Of a stretch of DNA of 6,234 nt, positions 1 through 5,715 are shown piece by piece. The position numbers and the translations under genes were made by a program. Source of the stretch: a bacterium UBP6_UBA1196 (GTDB lineage: Bacteria > UBP6 > UBA1177); NCBI GenBank assembly GCA_002310035.1, contig DBYC01000041.1, positions 18,652 through 24,885 of the forward strand, read 5' to 3'. Positions within the stretch are counted from its first letter, which is position 1. Each line of letters begins with the position of its first letter. The notes beneath the pieces were generated by a model. That model worked only from the letters and a program-made list of their open reading frames with translations, was not told where the DNA came from and searched no databases.

Positions 1-1
1 C

Positions 2-331
2 GAGACGACGGAACGCCGTGACGACAACAGCAACACCCCTAAAACCGCAGGTGAGCTTGCCGTGATCCCGAAAGCACTCAATCCGAAAACCCCGGATTAT
101 CCAGAAGTTCTTGAAGATGAAGGCATCGAAGGAACAGTCACTCTCGAGCTTCTGATTTCAAAAGAAGGAAAAGTTCTGAAAGCCAAAGTAATAAAAAGCG
201 ACCACGAACTTTTTTCAGAATCGGCTTTGAAGGCTGTAAAAAAATACAAATTCTCACCGGGAAAACTCGCTGACGGTTCTGAGACCGTCTCTCTTATAGA
301 ATTTGTCGTAAAATTTGAAATTTCGCTCTAA
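2..331 (+). CDS. TonB-family protein, C-terminal domain (5' end outside window)
   Basis: The reading frame is open from the left edge to a TAA, giving 109 visible residues; the true start lies upstream. After a polar linker (roughly residues 1-28) comes a TonB_C-type domain: a YPEVLEDEGIEG motif, then an alternating strand ending in 'SKEGKVLKAKVIKS', a helix 'FSESALKAVKKYKFSP', and a final hydrophobic strand 'FVVKFEISL' at the C-terminus. In the family this periplasmic domain contacts the TonB box of outer-membrane transporters and transmits energy from ExbB/ExbD. The N-terminal membrane anchor and any Pro-rich spacer are not in the window, so it could equally be a TonB-like protein of another machine (for example an AgmX-like or peptidase-fused TonB_C protein). 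No exbB/exbD or receptor gene is visible. The downstream glgP shows no functional link and probably has its own promoter. Confidence 0.85.
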   Translation, partial: ETTERRDDNSNTPKTAGELAVIPKALNPKTPDYPEVLEDEGIEGTVTLELLISKEGKVLKAKVIKSDHELFSESALKAVKKYKFSPGKLADGSETVSLIEFVVKFEISL

Positions 332-342
332 AACAATATAAA
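315..342 (+). promoter_or_regulatory. Candidate sigma-70-type promoter for glgP
   Basis: A TTGAAA (315-320) and a TATAAA (337-342) are separated by 16 bp, each one or two bases from the -35 and -10 consensus. Transcription would begin near 349, leaving a leader of about 36 nt before the glgP start. The -35 overlaps the last codons of the TonB-like gene. The region is AT-rich, so a chance match is possible, and read-through from upstream is not excluded because no terminator is visible in the 53-bp gap. Confidence 0.3.
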
Positions 343-374
343 GGCAGCTTGTTTTTCGCTTTTTTGAATTTTTT

Positions 375-380
375 GGAGGA
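375..380 (+). promoter_or_regulatory. Ribosome binding site that fixes the glgP start
   Basis: GGAGGA lies 4 nt before ATG 385. An in-frame TTG at 349 would add 12 residues, but it has no Shine-Dalgarno and would place this GGAGGA inside the coding region. The ATG at 385 is therefore the better start. Confidence 0.75.
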
Positions 381-384
381 TTTT

Positions 385-2883
385 ATGACAAAAACAAGAG
401 ATGAATTAAAAGATTCTATATTTTTCACTGATACTCTGGACGAGAAATCGTCGCTTTTCGAGCGTGATCTCCTTGAAACGCTTGAATACAACCAGGTAAA
501 GGACAAAACAACGGTCAAGGCGAGAGACGTTTACATTGCCCTTGCAACGACGATCAGGCACAAACTTATCCGTAACTGGCTTAGGACCCAGCACGAATAC
601 CGCAGAAACAAGGCAAAAAGGGTTTACTACCTTTCGATGGAATTTCTCATGGGACGCCTTATGGGAAACACCCTCATAAACCTTGACTGCCACGACGAAA
701 TTTCGCGTCTCGCCGAAAAACTGGGCTACAATATGGAAGAGCTCCGCGACATGGAACCAGACATGGGGCTCGGGAACGGCGGTCTCGGCAGACTTGCGGC
801 GTGTTTCCTCGACTCAATGGCGACTTTGGGACTTCCCGCTTACGGATACGGCATCAGATACGAATACGGAATTTTCCGCCAGGGCATCGAAAACGGATAC
901 CAGGTCGAAGTTCCCGACAACTGGCTCAAATACACATGTCCGTGGGAGATCTGCCGTCCCGACCTTGAATACAGAGTCCGTTTCGGCGGCAAAGTCGTTT
1001 CCTACCGTGATGACAACGGCGAAGAGAGATACAAACTCGTCGATACCGAGGATGTTCTGGCGCAGGCTTACGACGTTCCGGTTCCTGGCTACAAGACTCC
1101 GACCGTCAACAATCTCCGTCTGTGGCAGGCAAAAAGCACGAACGAATTCGACTTTCACTACTTCAATAGCGGAGATTATCTTGCTGCAGTAAACGACAAA
1201 AACAGAAGCGAAAACATCTCGAAAGTCCTCTACCCCAACGACAACATGCACCAGGGCAAGGTTCTGAGATTGAAACAGCAGTATTTCTTCGTTTCGGCAA
1301 CGCTTCAGGACATAATCCGCCATTACAAAAAGAACTACGGAACTGAAAAGTTCGATGATTTCCCGTCAAAAGTCGCGATCCAGCTCAACGACACCCATCC
1401 GAGCATCGCGATCCCGGAACTTATGAGGATCCTCATCGACGAGGAGAAACTCGGATGGAACGAAGCGTGGGAAATCACGCGCAACACTTTCGCCTACACG
1501 AACCACACGGTTCTTCCCGAAGCAGTCGAAAAATGGGATGTCGAAATCATGGGACCGCTCCTTCCGAGACAGCTTCAGATAATCTACGAGATCAACCGCA
1601 GATTCATAAATGAGGCGCGCGATTTCCGCAATTTCGATGTCAAACGGATCAAAGATGTCTCGATTTTCGAGGAATCGGGTTGCAAATTCGTCCGCATGGC
1701 GAACCTCGCTATAATCGGAAGCCACAAGGTGAACGGCGTCAGCGCCCTCCACACAAAAATCCTGAAAGAAAGTATGTTCAAAGATTTCGACGAGCTTTAT
1801 CCAGGCAAAATCGTCAATAAAACCAACGGCATAACTCCGAGAAGATGGCTTGAAAAATCTAATATTCCCCTTGCCGACCTCATCACTTCAAAAATCGGAA
1901 ACGGTTGGGTCGCAAACCTTGACGAACTTAAAAAACTCGAGGAGTTCGCTGACGACAAAGATTTCCAGGCTGCATGGGCTGACGCGAAAGCTCAGGCTAA
2001 AGAAAAGCTTAAAATCTACGCTCACGACAAACTCGGCTTTAATCTCAACACAAACATGATGTTCGATGTTCAGGTCAAAAGAATGCACGAATACAAGAGA
2101 CAGCTTCTCAATGTCCTCCACACTATCACGCTTTACAACAGGATAAAGAGCAATCCGAACGGAAACTTCGTCCCGAGAACAAAGATCTTCGGTGGCAAGG
2201 CGGCTCCAGGCTACTACATTTCAAAAATGATAATAAAACTAATAAATTCAGTAGCTTCAGTAGTCGACAACGATCCGCAGGTCAACAAGTATCTCAACGT
2301 TTTCTTCTTCCCCAACTACTCAGTCTCGATGGCTGAAAAAGTCATTCCGGCAAGTGACCTTTCGGAGCAGATTTCGACCGCGGGATTCGAGGCGAGCGGC
2401 ACCGGCAACATGAAATTCATGCTCAACGGCGCTATGACGATCGGAACTCTCGACGGCGCGAACGTTGAAATGCTCGAAGAAGTCGGTGCAAACAACATCT
2501 TTATTTTCGGCCTCAAGGCGAACGAAGTCAGCGAAATGAAGGTAACTGGCTACAATCCGCGTAACTACTACGATTCGGATCCCGAGCTGAAACAAGTTCT
2601 CGACATGATCAAAAACGATCACTTCAACTCGGAACCAGGAATATTTTCAAGGCTTTACGATGATTTGGTCAACTACGGCGACAACTACATGCTCCTCGCC
2701 GACTACCGTTCGTATGTCGATATGCAGGACAAAGTCGAAAAAGTTTATCTCGACAAAACGGCGTGGACGAAAATGTCTATCCTCAACACCGCAAGAAGCG
2801 GCAAATTCTCGTCAGACAGAACGATCCGCGAATATGCCGAAGATATCTGGGACATCAAACCGGTAAAATTCGAGATCAACTGA
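385..2883 (+). CDS. glgP: Glycogen/alpha-glucan phosphorylase
   Basis: 832 residues, the normal length for family GT35. It releases glucose-1-phosphate from the non-reducing ends of glycogen or maltodextrin using inorganic phosphate, in the cytoplasm, with pyridoxal phosphate as cofactor. Visible motifs in order: YYLSMEFLMGR in the N-terminal region; GLGNGGLGR from residue 128 (active-site glycine loop) followed by AACFLDSMATLGLPAYGYG; NDTHPS from 335; NKTNGITPRRWL from 478; KRMHEYKRQ from 565, whose Lys565, Arg566 and Lys571 match the phosphate-binding residues of characterised phosphorylases; FGGKAAPGY; and EASGTGNMKF, in which Lys677 is the expected PLP Schiff-base lysine. Nothing appears truncated. 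The sequence alone does not separate a glycogen-preferring (GlgP) from a maltodextrin-preferring (MalP) enzyme. No other glycogen gene lies in the window. Its stop is 5 bp from that of the convergent DUF2520 gene. Confidence 0.97.
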   Translation: MTKTRDELKDSIFFTDTLDEKSSLFERDLLETLEYNQVKDKTTVKARDVYIALATTIRHKLIRNWLRTQHEYRRNKAKRVYYLSMEFLMGRLMGNTLINLDCHDEISRLAEKLGYNMEELRDMEPDMGLGNGGLGRLAACFLDSMATLGLPAYGYGIRYEYGIFRQGIENGYQVEVPDNWLKYTCPWEICRPDLEYRVRFGGKVVSYRDDNGEERYKLVDTEDVLAQAYDVPVPGYKTPTVNNLRLWQAKSTNEFDFHYFNSGDYLAAVNDKNRSENISKVLYPNDNMHQGKVLRLKQQYFFVSATLQDIIRHYKKNYGTEKFDDFPSKVAIQLNDTHPSIAIPELMRILIDEEKLGWNEAWEITRNTFAYTNHTVLPEAVEKWDVEIMGPLLPRQLQIIYEINRRFINEARDFRNFDVKRIKDVSIFEESGCKFVRMANLAIIGSHKVNGVSALHTKILKESMFKDFDELYPGKIVNKTNGITPRRWLEKSNIPLADLITSKIGNGWVANLDELKKLEEFADDKDFQAAWADAKAQAKEKLKIYAHDKLGFNLNTNMMFDVQVKRMHEYKRQLLNVLHTITLYNRIKSNPNGNFVPRTKIFGGKAAPGYYISKMIIKLINSVASVVDNDPQVNKYLNVFFFPNYSVSMAEKVIPASDLSEQISTAGFEASGTGNMKFMLNGAMTIGTLDGANVEMLEEVGANNIFIFGLKANEVSEMKVTGYNPRNYYDSDPELKQVLDMIKNDHFNSEPGIFSRLYDDLVNYGDNYMLLADYRSYVDMQDKVEKVYLDKTAWTKMSILNTARSGKFSSDRTIREYAEDIWDIKPVKFEIN

Positions 2884-2888
2884 TTTTA

Positions 2889-3587
2889 TTAGATTTCTTT
2901 CTTAGAAACGAGTTCTGAGACCGCTTTGTTGACTGCTTTGAATAATGCAGCAGTTTTCGGATTTTCTTTGCTTAAAGCTTCATATTCATTTAGCAGGATT
3001 TCTTTTTCGCCGCGGGCGGCAGGACCTGTTATCCCTTCAATTCCCGATTGGAAAATGTTGTCAAGCGATGAATTGACAAGCTGGCGCACGAGCTTTTCCG
3101 AATTTTCTTTGGAAAAGCCAGATTTCTCAAGCAGTTTCAAAGCATTGAGAACAAAAAACTGGGTAAAATTTCCGCTCATAACCGCCGCGGAATGGTAAAA
3201 CAGACCGGGAAAATCGCCGCAAAAAACAAAATTCAGCCCTGTTTTCTCAAGAATCTCCTCGAAATCATGATTTTTGCCGCCCCAAAGAGTGAAAAGGATC
3301 TGCGAAAAATCACTTTTCACACTTACCGAAGAAAACGGATGAAGCAGAAAAACGCGCTCGTGCTCAAATTTTGTCGCAGCCGAGAAATGAACTGCAAAAA
3401 GTTCCGGATTTTTTTCAACAACCTCGCTTAAAAGCGGACACACAGCCGAATCCGAAACTGCAAGAAAAAGAATTCCTTTTGTGTTTTCTGGCACATTTTG
3501 CAGAATTTTGTGTTCGACATTATGTTTTTTCAGAAAATTCGAGAGAGCAGTTCCTACTTTACCCAGACCAATCAGAAAAATATCCAT
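2889..3587 (-). CDS. Rossmann-fold NAD(P)-binding protein with DUF2520 domain
   Basis: 232 residues, somewhat shorter than the roughly 260-290 I associate with the family. The N-terminus is a Rossmann dinucleotide-binding fold: IGLGKVG (residues 6-12) carries GxGxxG, followed by AVSDSAV (43-49), HFSAA (67-71) and LHPFSSVS (82-89). The C-terminal helical half carries the DUF2520 hallmarks YHSAAVMSGN (131-140) and TGPAARG (187-193). The fold resembles ketopantoate reductase and F420-dependent NADP oxidoreductase, so an oxidoreductase role is likely but the substrate is unknown. The ATG follows the HIT stop by 8 nt and has only a weak purine stretch (GAAGA) right against it, suggesting translational coupling to the HIT gene. 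It is the last gene of the minus-strand cluster and ends 5 bp from the glgP stop, with no convincing terminator of its own. Confidence 0.87.
   Translation of the reverse strand: MDIFLIGLGKVGTALSNFLKKHNVEHKILQNVPENTKGILFLAVSDSAVCPLLSEVVEKNPELFAVHFSAATKFEHERVFLLHPFSSVSVKSDFSQILFTLWGGKNHDFEEILEKTGLNFVFCGDFPGLFYHSAAVMSGNFTQFFVLNALKLLEKSGFSKENSEKLVRQLVNSSLDNIFQSGIEGITGPAARGEKEILLNEYEALSKENPKTAALFKAVNKAVSELVSKKEI
2932..2957 (+). terminator. Weak candidate terminator for glgP inside the opposing gene
   Basis: ACTGCT (2932-2937) and AGCAGT (2949-2954) form a perfect 6-bp stem with an 11-nt loop, followed by a short T run to 2957. It lies about 50 bp beyond the glgP stop, within the 3' coding end of the convergent gene. 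The stem is short and the loop large, so this is only the best available candidate. Confidence 0.17.
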
Positions 3588-3595
3588 TCTTCGGA

Positions 3596-3946
3596 TTACA
3601 TTCCCTGAAGTTTTCCTTTGAGATCCTCGCCGCCGAGAACATGGGCATGGAAATGAGGAACAGCCTGACCTGAATCTTTGCCTGAATTTACAACTACGCG
3701 GTAGCCGCTTTCAGCCATGTTTTCCATAGCAGCGATCTTTTTAGCGACTGTGAAAAGCGACGCAAATATTTTTTCGTCCTCTTTTTCGATCTCGTTCACC
3801 GACTTGATGTGCTTTTTCGTGATGATGAGGTCGTGGACCTTGCACAGCGGATTTATGTCGCGGATAACGATAAAATTTTCGTCTTCGTAAAGACGAGGCG
3901 TTGGAATGTCGCCTTTTACGATTTTGCAGAAAATGCAGTCACACAT
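3596..3946 (-). CDS. HIT-family (HinT-like) nucleotide-binding hydrolase
   Basis: 116 residues, typical of single-domain HINT proteins, cytosolic. It opens with CIFCKIVKGDIP (residues 4-15), has the DINPLCKVHDLIITKKHI core strand region (30-47), and ends with the histidine triad GQAVPHFHAHVLGG. H98, H100 and H102 form HxHxH, and H100 is the expected nucleophile that takes the nucleotide as a covalent intermediate. Characterised relatives hydrolyse nucleoside phosphoramidates such as AMP-lysine adducts. Cys4 and Cys7, with one of His38 or His46 and His98, could form the zinc site seen in CxxC-type prokaryotic members; this is inference. It lies 23 nt after the lipoprotein stop and 8 nt before the DUF2520 gene, with no hairpin in either gap, so all three are probably cotranscribed. 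Its physiological substrate cannot be read from context. Confidence 0.95.
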   Translation of the reverse strand: MCDCIFCKIVKGDIPTPRLYEDENFIVIRDINPLCKVHDLIITKKHIKSVNEIEKEDEKIFASLFTVAKKIAAMENMAESGYRVVVNSGKDSGQAVPHFHAHVLGGEDLKGKLQGM

Positions 3947-3952
3947 TTTTTT

Positions 3953-3958
3953 CTCCCT
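3953..3958 (-). promoter_or_regulatory. Ribosome binding site of the HIT gene
   Basis: On the minus strand AGGGAG lies 6 nt before the ATG, within the 23-nt gap after the lipoprotein stop. It supports the start at 3946 and independent ribosome loading within the operon. Confidence 0.65.
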
Positions 3959-3969
3959 GATATTGTTAT

Positions 3970-5595
3970 CTACTTTGAAGAGTCAGCACTTGAAACAACG
4001 AATTCCCTTGTTTCACCGAGTTTTTTGTAAACTCCCGAGCAGTTGTTCTCTGCAGCCGGAATATCGACCGCAAAAACAGCCGCACTGTGAGTTCCTTCAC
4101 CCAGAATGTTTTTAAGTCCGTCATCAAAAGGCATCTCAAAACCGTGGTTGCTCGTCTCGCTGCATCCTGCAAGAACAGCCGGGTCGCCAGGTCTCTGGAG
4201 TTTTGCATAAGCCCAGCGTAGAGCCGCAGCAGCCGATTCGTCCTTGTTTTTGTAGTATTCGATTTTTACAAGAACATTTTTCGAATTTGCATCAAGATCG
4301 CAAGCCCAGCCTTTTATATTGCCGCCTTCAGCCGATTCAATTTCGCCGTTCGGAACAAATTCCGTCGCCGCAGGAGCAATCGTGAGGTCATCAACGACAA
4401 GACCGAGATAATTGTGGTCTGTCACATAACTTACGCTGCCGTTGCTACTGAATCTGAGACCGAAAACAAACTGGCTGGTTCTGCAGGCTTTCGGAAGCTC
4501 CCATTCCGATTTTGTCCATGCGACAGTCGAATAGCTGTTGACTTTCTGATAATAAGCATCCGCCATTTCCCAGATATCCCATGGGGACTGAGGTGCCAAA
4601 GTCTGTGTCCCGCCCGTTGAATTTCTGGCGGTCGTCGTTCCGATTCCGTTGCATGTAGGATGAATAAAATCGTATCCGTTTTCGGCGTATGGAACTTTTC
4701 CTTTTGCAAAATAGAGAACATTGACTTTGCATGCCGAGCAAAGAGACAGATCAACAGGCTGGAGAACTGAAGTATAATCCATATTGTCAGTATATCCGGA
4801 ATACTGTCCGAAAGAATATTTTCCGTTTGAAACCGTGGTATTATTGACGACATCCCAGTAAACATTCGTTGAAAATCCCTGAGTCGTGCCGTCTTCCCAG
4901 TCGAATTTTCCGCCGTGCGGCATTTTCTCGATAGCAGCGGCGCATGTTTTATTTGAAACGCACTCGTGAGTCGTCAGATCGCAGCTCTGCCCGTAAACCG
5001 CAAGACAGTCATCATCAGAAATACACATTACGCATTTGCCTGAATTAGCGTCGCAGCGGATATTGTTCGGGTTAGAAAGGCAGTCTTCGTTTTTTGTGCA
5101 GTTTTCAACAGTAGCCGGATCGTCATCGCCGCCGTTATCTGCATCATTGCCGTTTTCACCGTCAGTGTCGTCATTATTTTCCCCGTCATTGCCTTCGTCG
5201 GGAATTTCGCCGTCATGACCCTCGCTATTGTCGGCATCGTTTGTATCGTCATTCTGACCGTTGCCGGTATCTGAATCATTGCCGTCAGGTTCGAACGGAT
5301 CATAATCATCATCCGTTTCAGAACCTTCTCCATTCTGATTTCCGCCCTCTTCCGAGCCGCCGTTCTGATTATTGTCTTCGGAGCCTGAACCGCCTCCGTT
5401 TTCATTAGAGGAATCTTTTCCGCTGTCAGTATCGGAATCAGTGACTTCAGCCGTAGCAATTGTGCACTCGCCGTCAACGCACGACAAATTGTCAGGACAG
5501 TCTGAAGAAACCACGCACGGTAAATAATCATCTGAACTAGAACATGAAACAGCAAACAAAGCAGCAAAAACAAGCCAAAACAGATTTTTTTTCAT
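3970..5595 (-). CDS. Large multidomain cell-envelope lipoprotein with cysteine modules and acidic spacer
   Basis: 541 residues; function not recognised. A lipoprotein signal peptide is clear: KKN, hydrophobic residues 5-16, lipobox LFAVSC with lipidated Cys18, followed by SSSDD. Serine at +2 would favour the outer membrane under the enterobacterial Lol rule. Domains in order: one four-Cys module (27-44); an Asp/Asn/Gly/Glu/Ser-rich spacer (about 46-163) with a single Lys, one His and no Arg; two more Cys modules (166-188, 191-212) plus Cys218; a beta-rich domain (about 226-411) beginning FDWEDGTTQGF, with SNGKYSFGQYSG, the PVDLSLCSAC segment and LGLVVDDLTI, reminiscent of a carbohydrate-binding jelly roll; and a C-terminal module (about 416-535) with GWACDLD and NHGFEMPF. 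Besides Cys18 there are 20 cysteines, an even number compatible with full disulfide pairing outside the cytoplasm. No catalytic motif was found, so a binding or structural surface role is inferred. It is the first gene of the three-gene cluster, with a strong Shine-Dalgarno and promoter. Confidence 0.87.
   Translation of the reverse strand: MKKNLFWLVFAALFAVSCSSSDDYLPCVVSSDCPDNLSCVDGECTIATAEVTDSDTDSGKDSSNENGGGSGSEDNNQNGGSEEGGNQNGEGSETDDDYDPFEPDGNDSDTGNGQNDDTNDADNSEGHDGEIPDEGNDGENNDDTDGENGNDADNGGDDDPATVENCTKNEDCLSNPNNIRCDANSGKCVMCISDDDCLAVYGQSCDLTTHECVSNKTCAAAIEKMPHGGKFDWEDGTTQGFSTNVYWDVVNNTTVSNGKYSFGQYSGYTDNMDYTSVLQPVDLSLCSACKVNVLYFAKGKVPYAENGYDFIHPTCNGIGTTTARNSTGGTQTLAPQSPWDIWEMADAYYQKVNSYSTVAWTKSEWELPKACRTSQFVFGLRFSSNGSVSYVTDHNYLGLVVDDLTIAPAATEFVPNGEIESAEGGNIKGWACDLDANSKNVLVKIEYYKNKDESAAAALRWAYAKLQRPGDPAVLAGCSETSNHGFEMPFDDGLKNILGEGTHSAAVFAVDIPAAENNCSGVYKKLGETREFVVSSADSSK
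4960..5100 (-). repeat. Two tandem four-cysteine modules in the lipoprotein
   Basis: Residues 166-188 have cysteines spaced C-x5-C-x8-C-x6-C and residues 191-212 have C-x5-C-x7-C-x6-C, separated by only two residues. In both the second Cys is preceded by Asp (NEDC, DDDC). The similarity is at the protein level; the DNA is not an obvious direct repeat. Confidence 0.75.
5107..5460 (-). repeat. Low-complexity acidic spacer of the lipoprotein
   Basis: About 118 codons encode almost only Asp, Asn, Gly, Glu, Ser and Thr, in imperfect short runs such as DNGGDDD, GNDGENNDD and EEGGNQNGEG. The plus strand correspondingly shows many degenerate gtc/att/gcc/ttc triplets. It most likely extends the C-terminal domains away from the membrane, and such a tract could vary in length between strains. 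Confidence 0.75.
5464..5517 (-). repeat. First four-cysteine module of the lipoprotein
   Basis: Residues 27-44 follow C-x5-C-x5-C-x4-C (CVVSSDCPDNLSCVDGEC), just after the lipidated Cys18. It matches the two downstream modules in the first spacing and in the Asp before the second Cys, but is more compact. Confidence 0.7.
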
Positions 5596-5598
5596 ATC

Positions 5599-5607
5599 TC
5601 ACCTCCT
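5599..5607 (-). promoter_or_regulatory. Near-perfect Shine-Dalgarno of the lipoprotein gene
   Basis: On the minus strand AGGAGGTGA matches the 16S anti-Shine-Dalgarno over nine bases, and its AGGAGG core ends 6 nt before the ATG. It fixes the start at 5595, which also gives a complete signal peptide, and suggests efficient translation. Confidence 0.9.
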
Positions 5608-5619
5608 AAAAAGCGATAG

Positions 5620-5647
5620 ATTTTACTCAAACAAAATTTTTTGACAA
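5620..5647 (-). promoter_or_regulatory. Probable promoter of the lipoprotein-HIT-DUF2520 cluster
   Basis: Reading the minus strand, TTGTCA (5642-5647) and TAAAAT (5620-5625) are separated by 16 bp, each one base from the sigma-70 consensus. Transcription would start near 5613, just upstream of the Shine-Dalgarno, giving a leader of under 20 nt. The -35 sits inside an A/T palindrome, TTTTTTGTCAAAAAA (5637-5651). The local AT richness lowers certainty, and no terminator separates this gap clearly from the gene upstream. Confidence 0.5.
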
Positions 5648-5715
5648 AAAAATCAGAATATATGTCGGGGAAAATCAGTAAGAGCTGTCTGCTCGGCAGT
5701 TTTTAAAGGATTTTT

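Noticed and set aside
62..64. GTG at 62 as the start of the TonB-like gene
   Set aside because: The frame is open to the left edge with a plausible linker, and a TonB_C domain alone without an anchor would be unusual.
349..384. In-frame TTG at 349 as an alternative glgP start
   Set aside because: It has no Shine-Dalgarno, and the added residues include the GGAGGA that serves ATG 385. The family N-terminus fits the ATG.
683..1323. Open frames on both strands within glgP (683-1192 plus, 814-1323 minus)
   Set aside because: They are shadows of the strongly biased glgP codons, with no ribosome site or family resemblance.
2894..2908. TTTCT/AGAAA hairpin between the convergent genes as a bidirectional terminator
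   Set aside because: The 5-bp A/T-rich stem is too weak and has no U tract on either side.
4431..4865. 144-codon minus-strand frame inside the lipoprotein gene
   Set aside because: It overlaps a well-supported domain in another frame and its translation has no recognisable domain.
5028..5573. Long minus-strand open frame overlapping the lipoprotein
   Set aside because: It is a frame-shifted reading of the degenerate Asp/Asn codon tract, giving Thr/Met/Ile-rich nonsense with no recognisable domain.
5641..5663. Plus-strand TTGACA (5641-5646) with TATAT (5659-5663) as a divergent promoter
   Set aside because: The spacing is only 12 bp and nothing is encoded on the plus strand downstream.
5689..5704. 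Plus-strand CTGC-TCG-GCAG hairpin followed by five T as a terminator
   Set aside because: The stem is only 4 bp, and no plus-strand gene precedes it.
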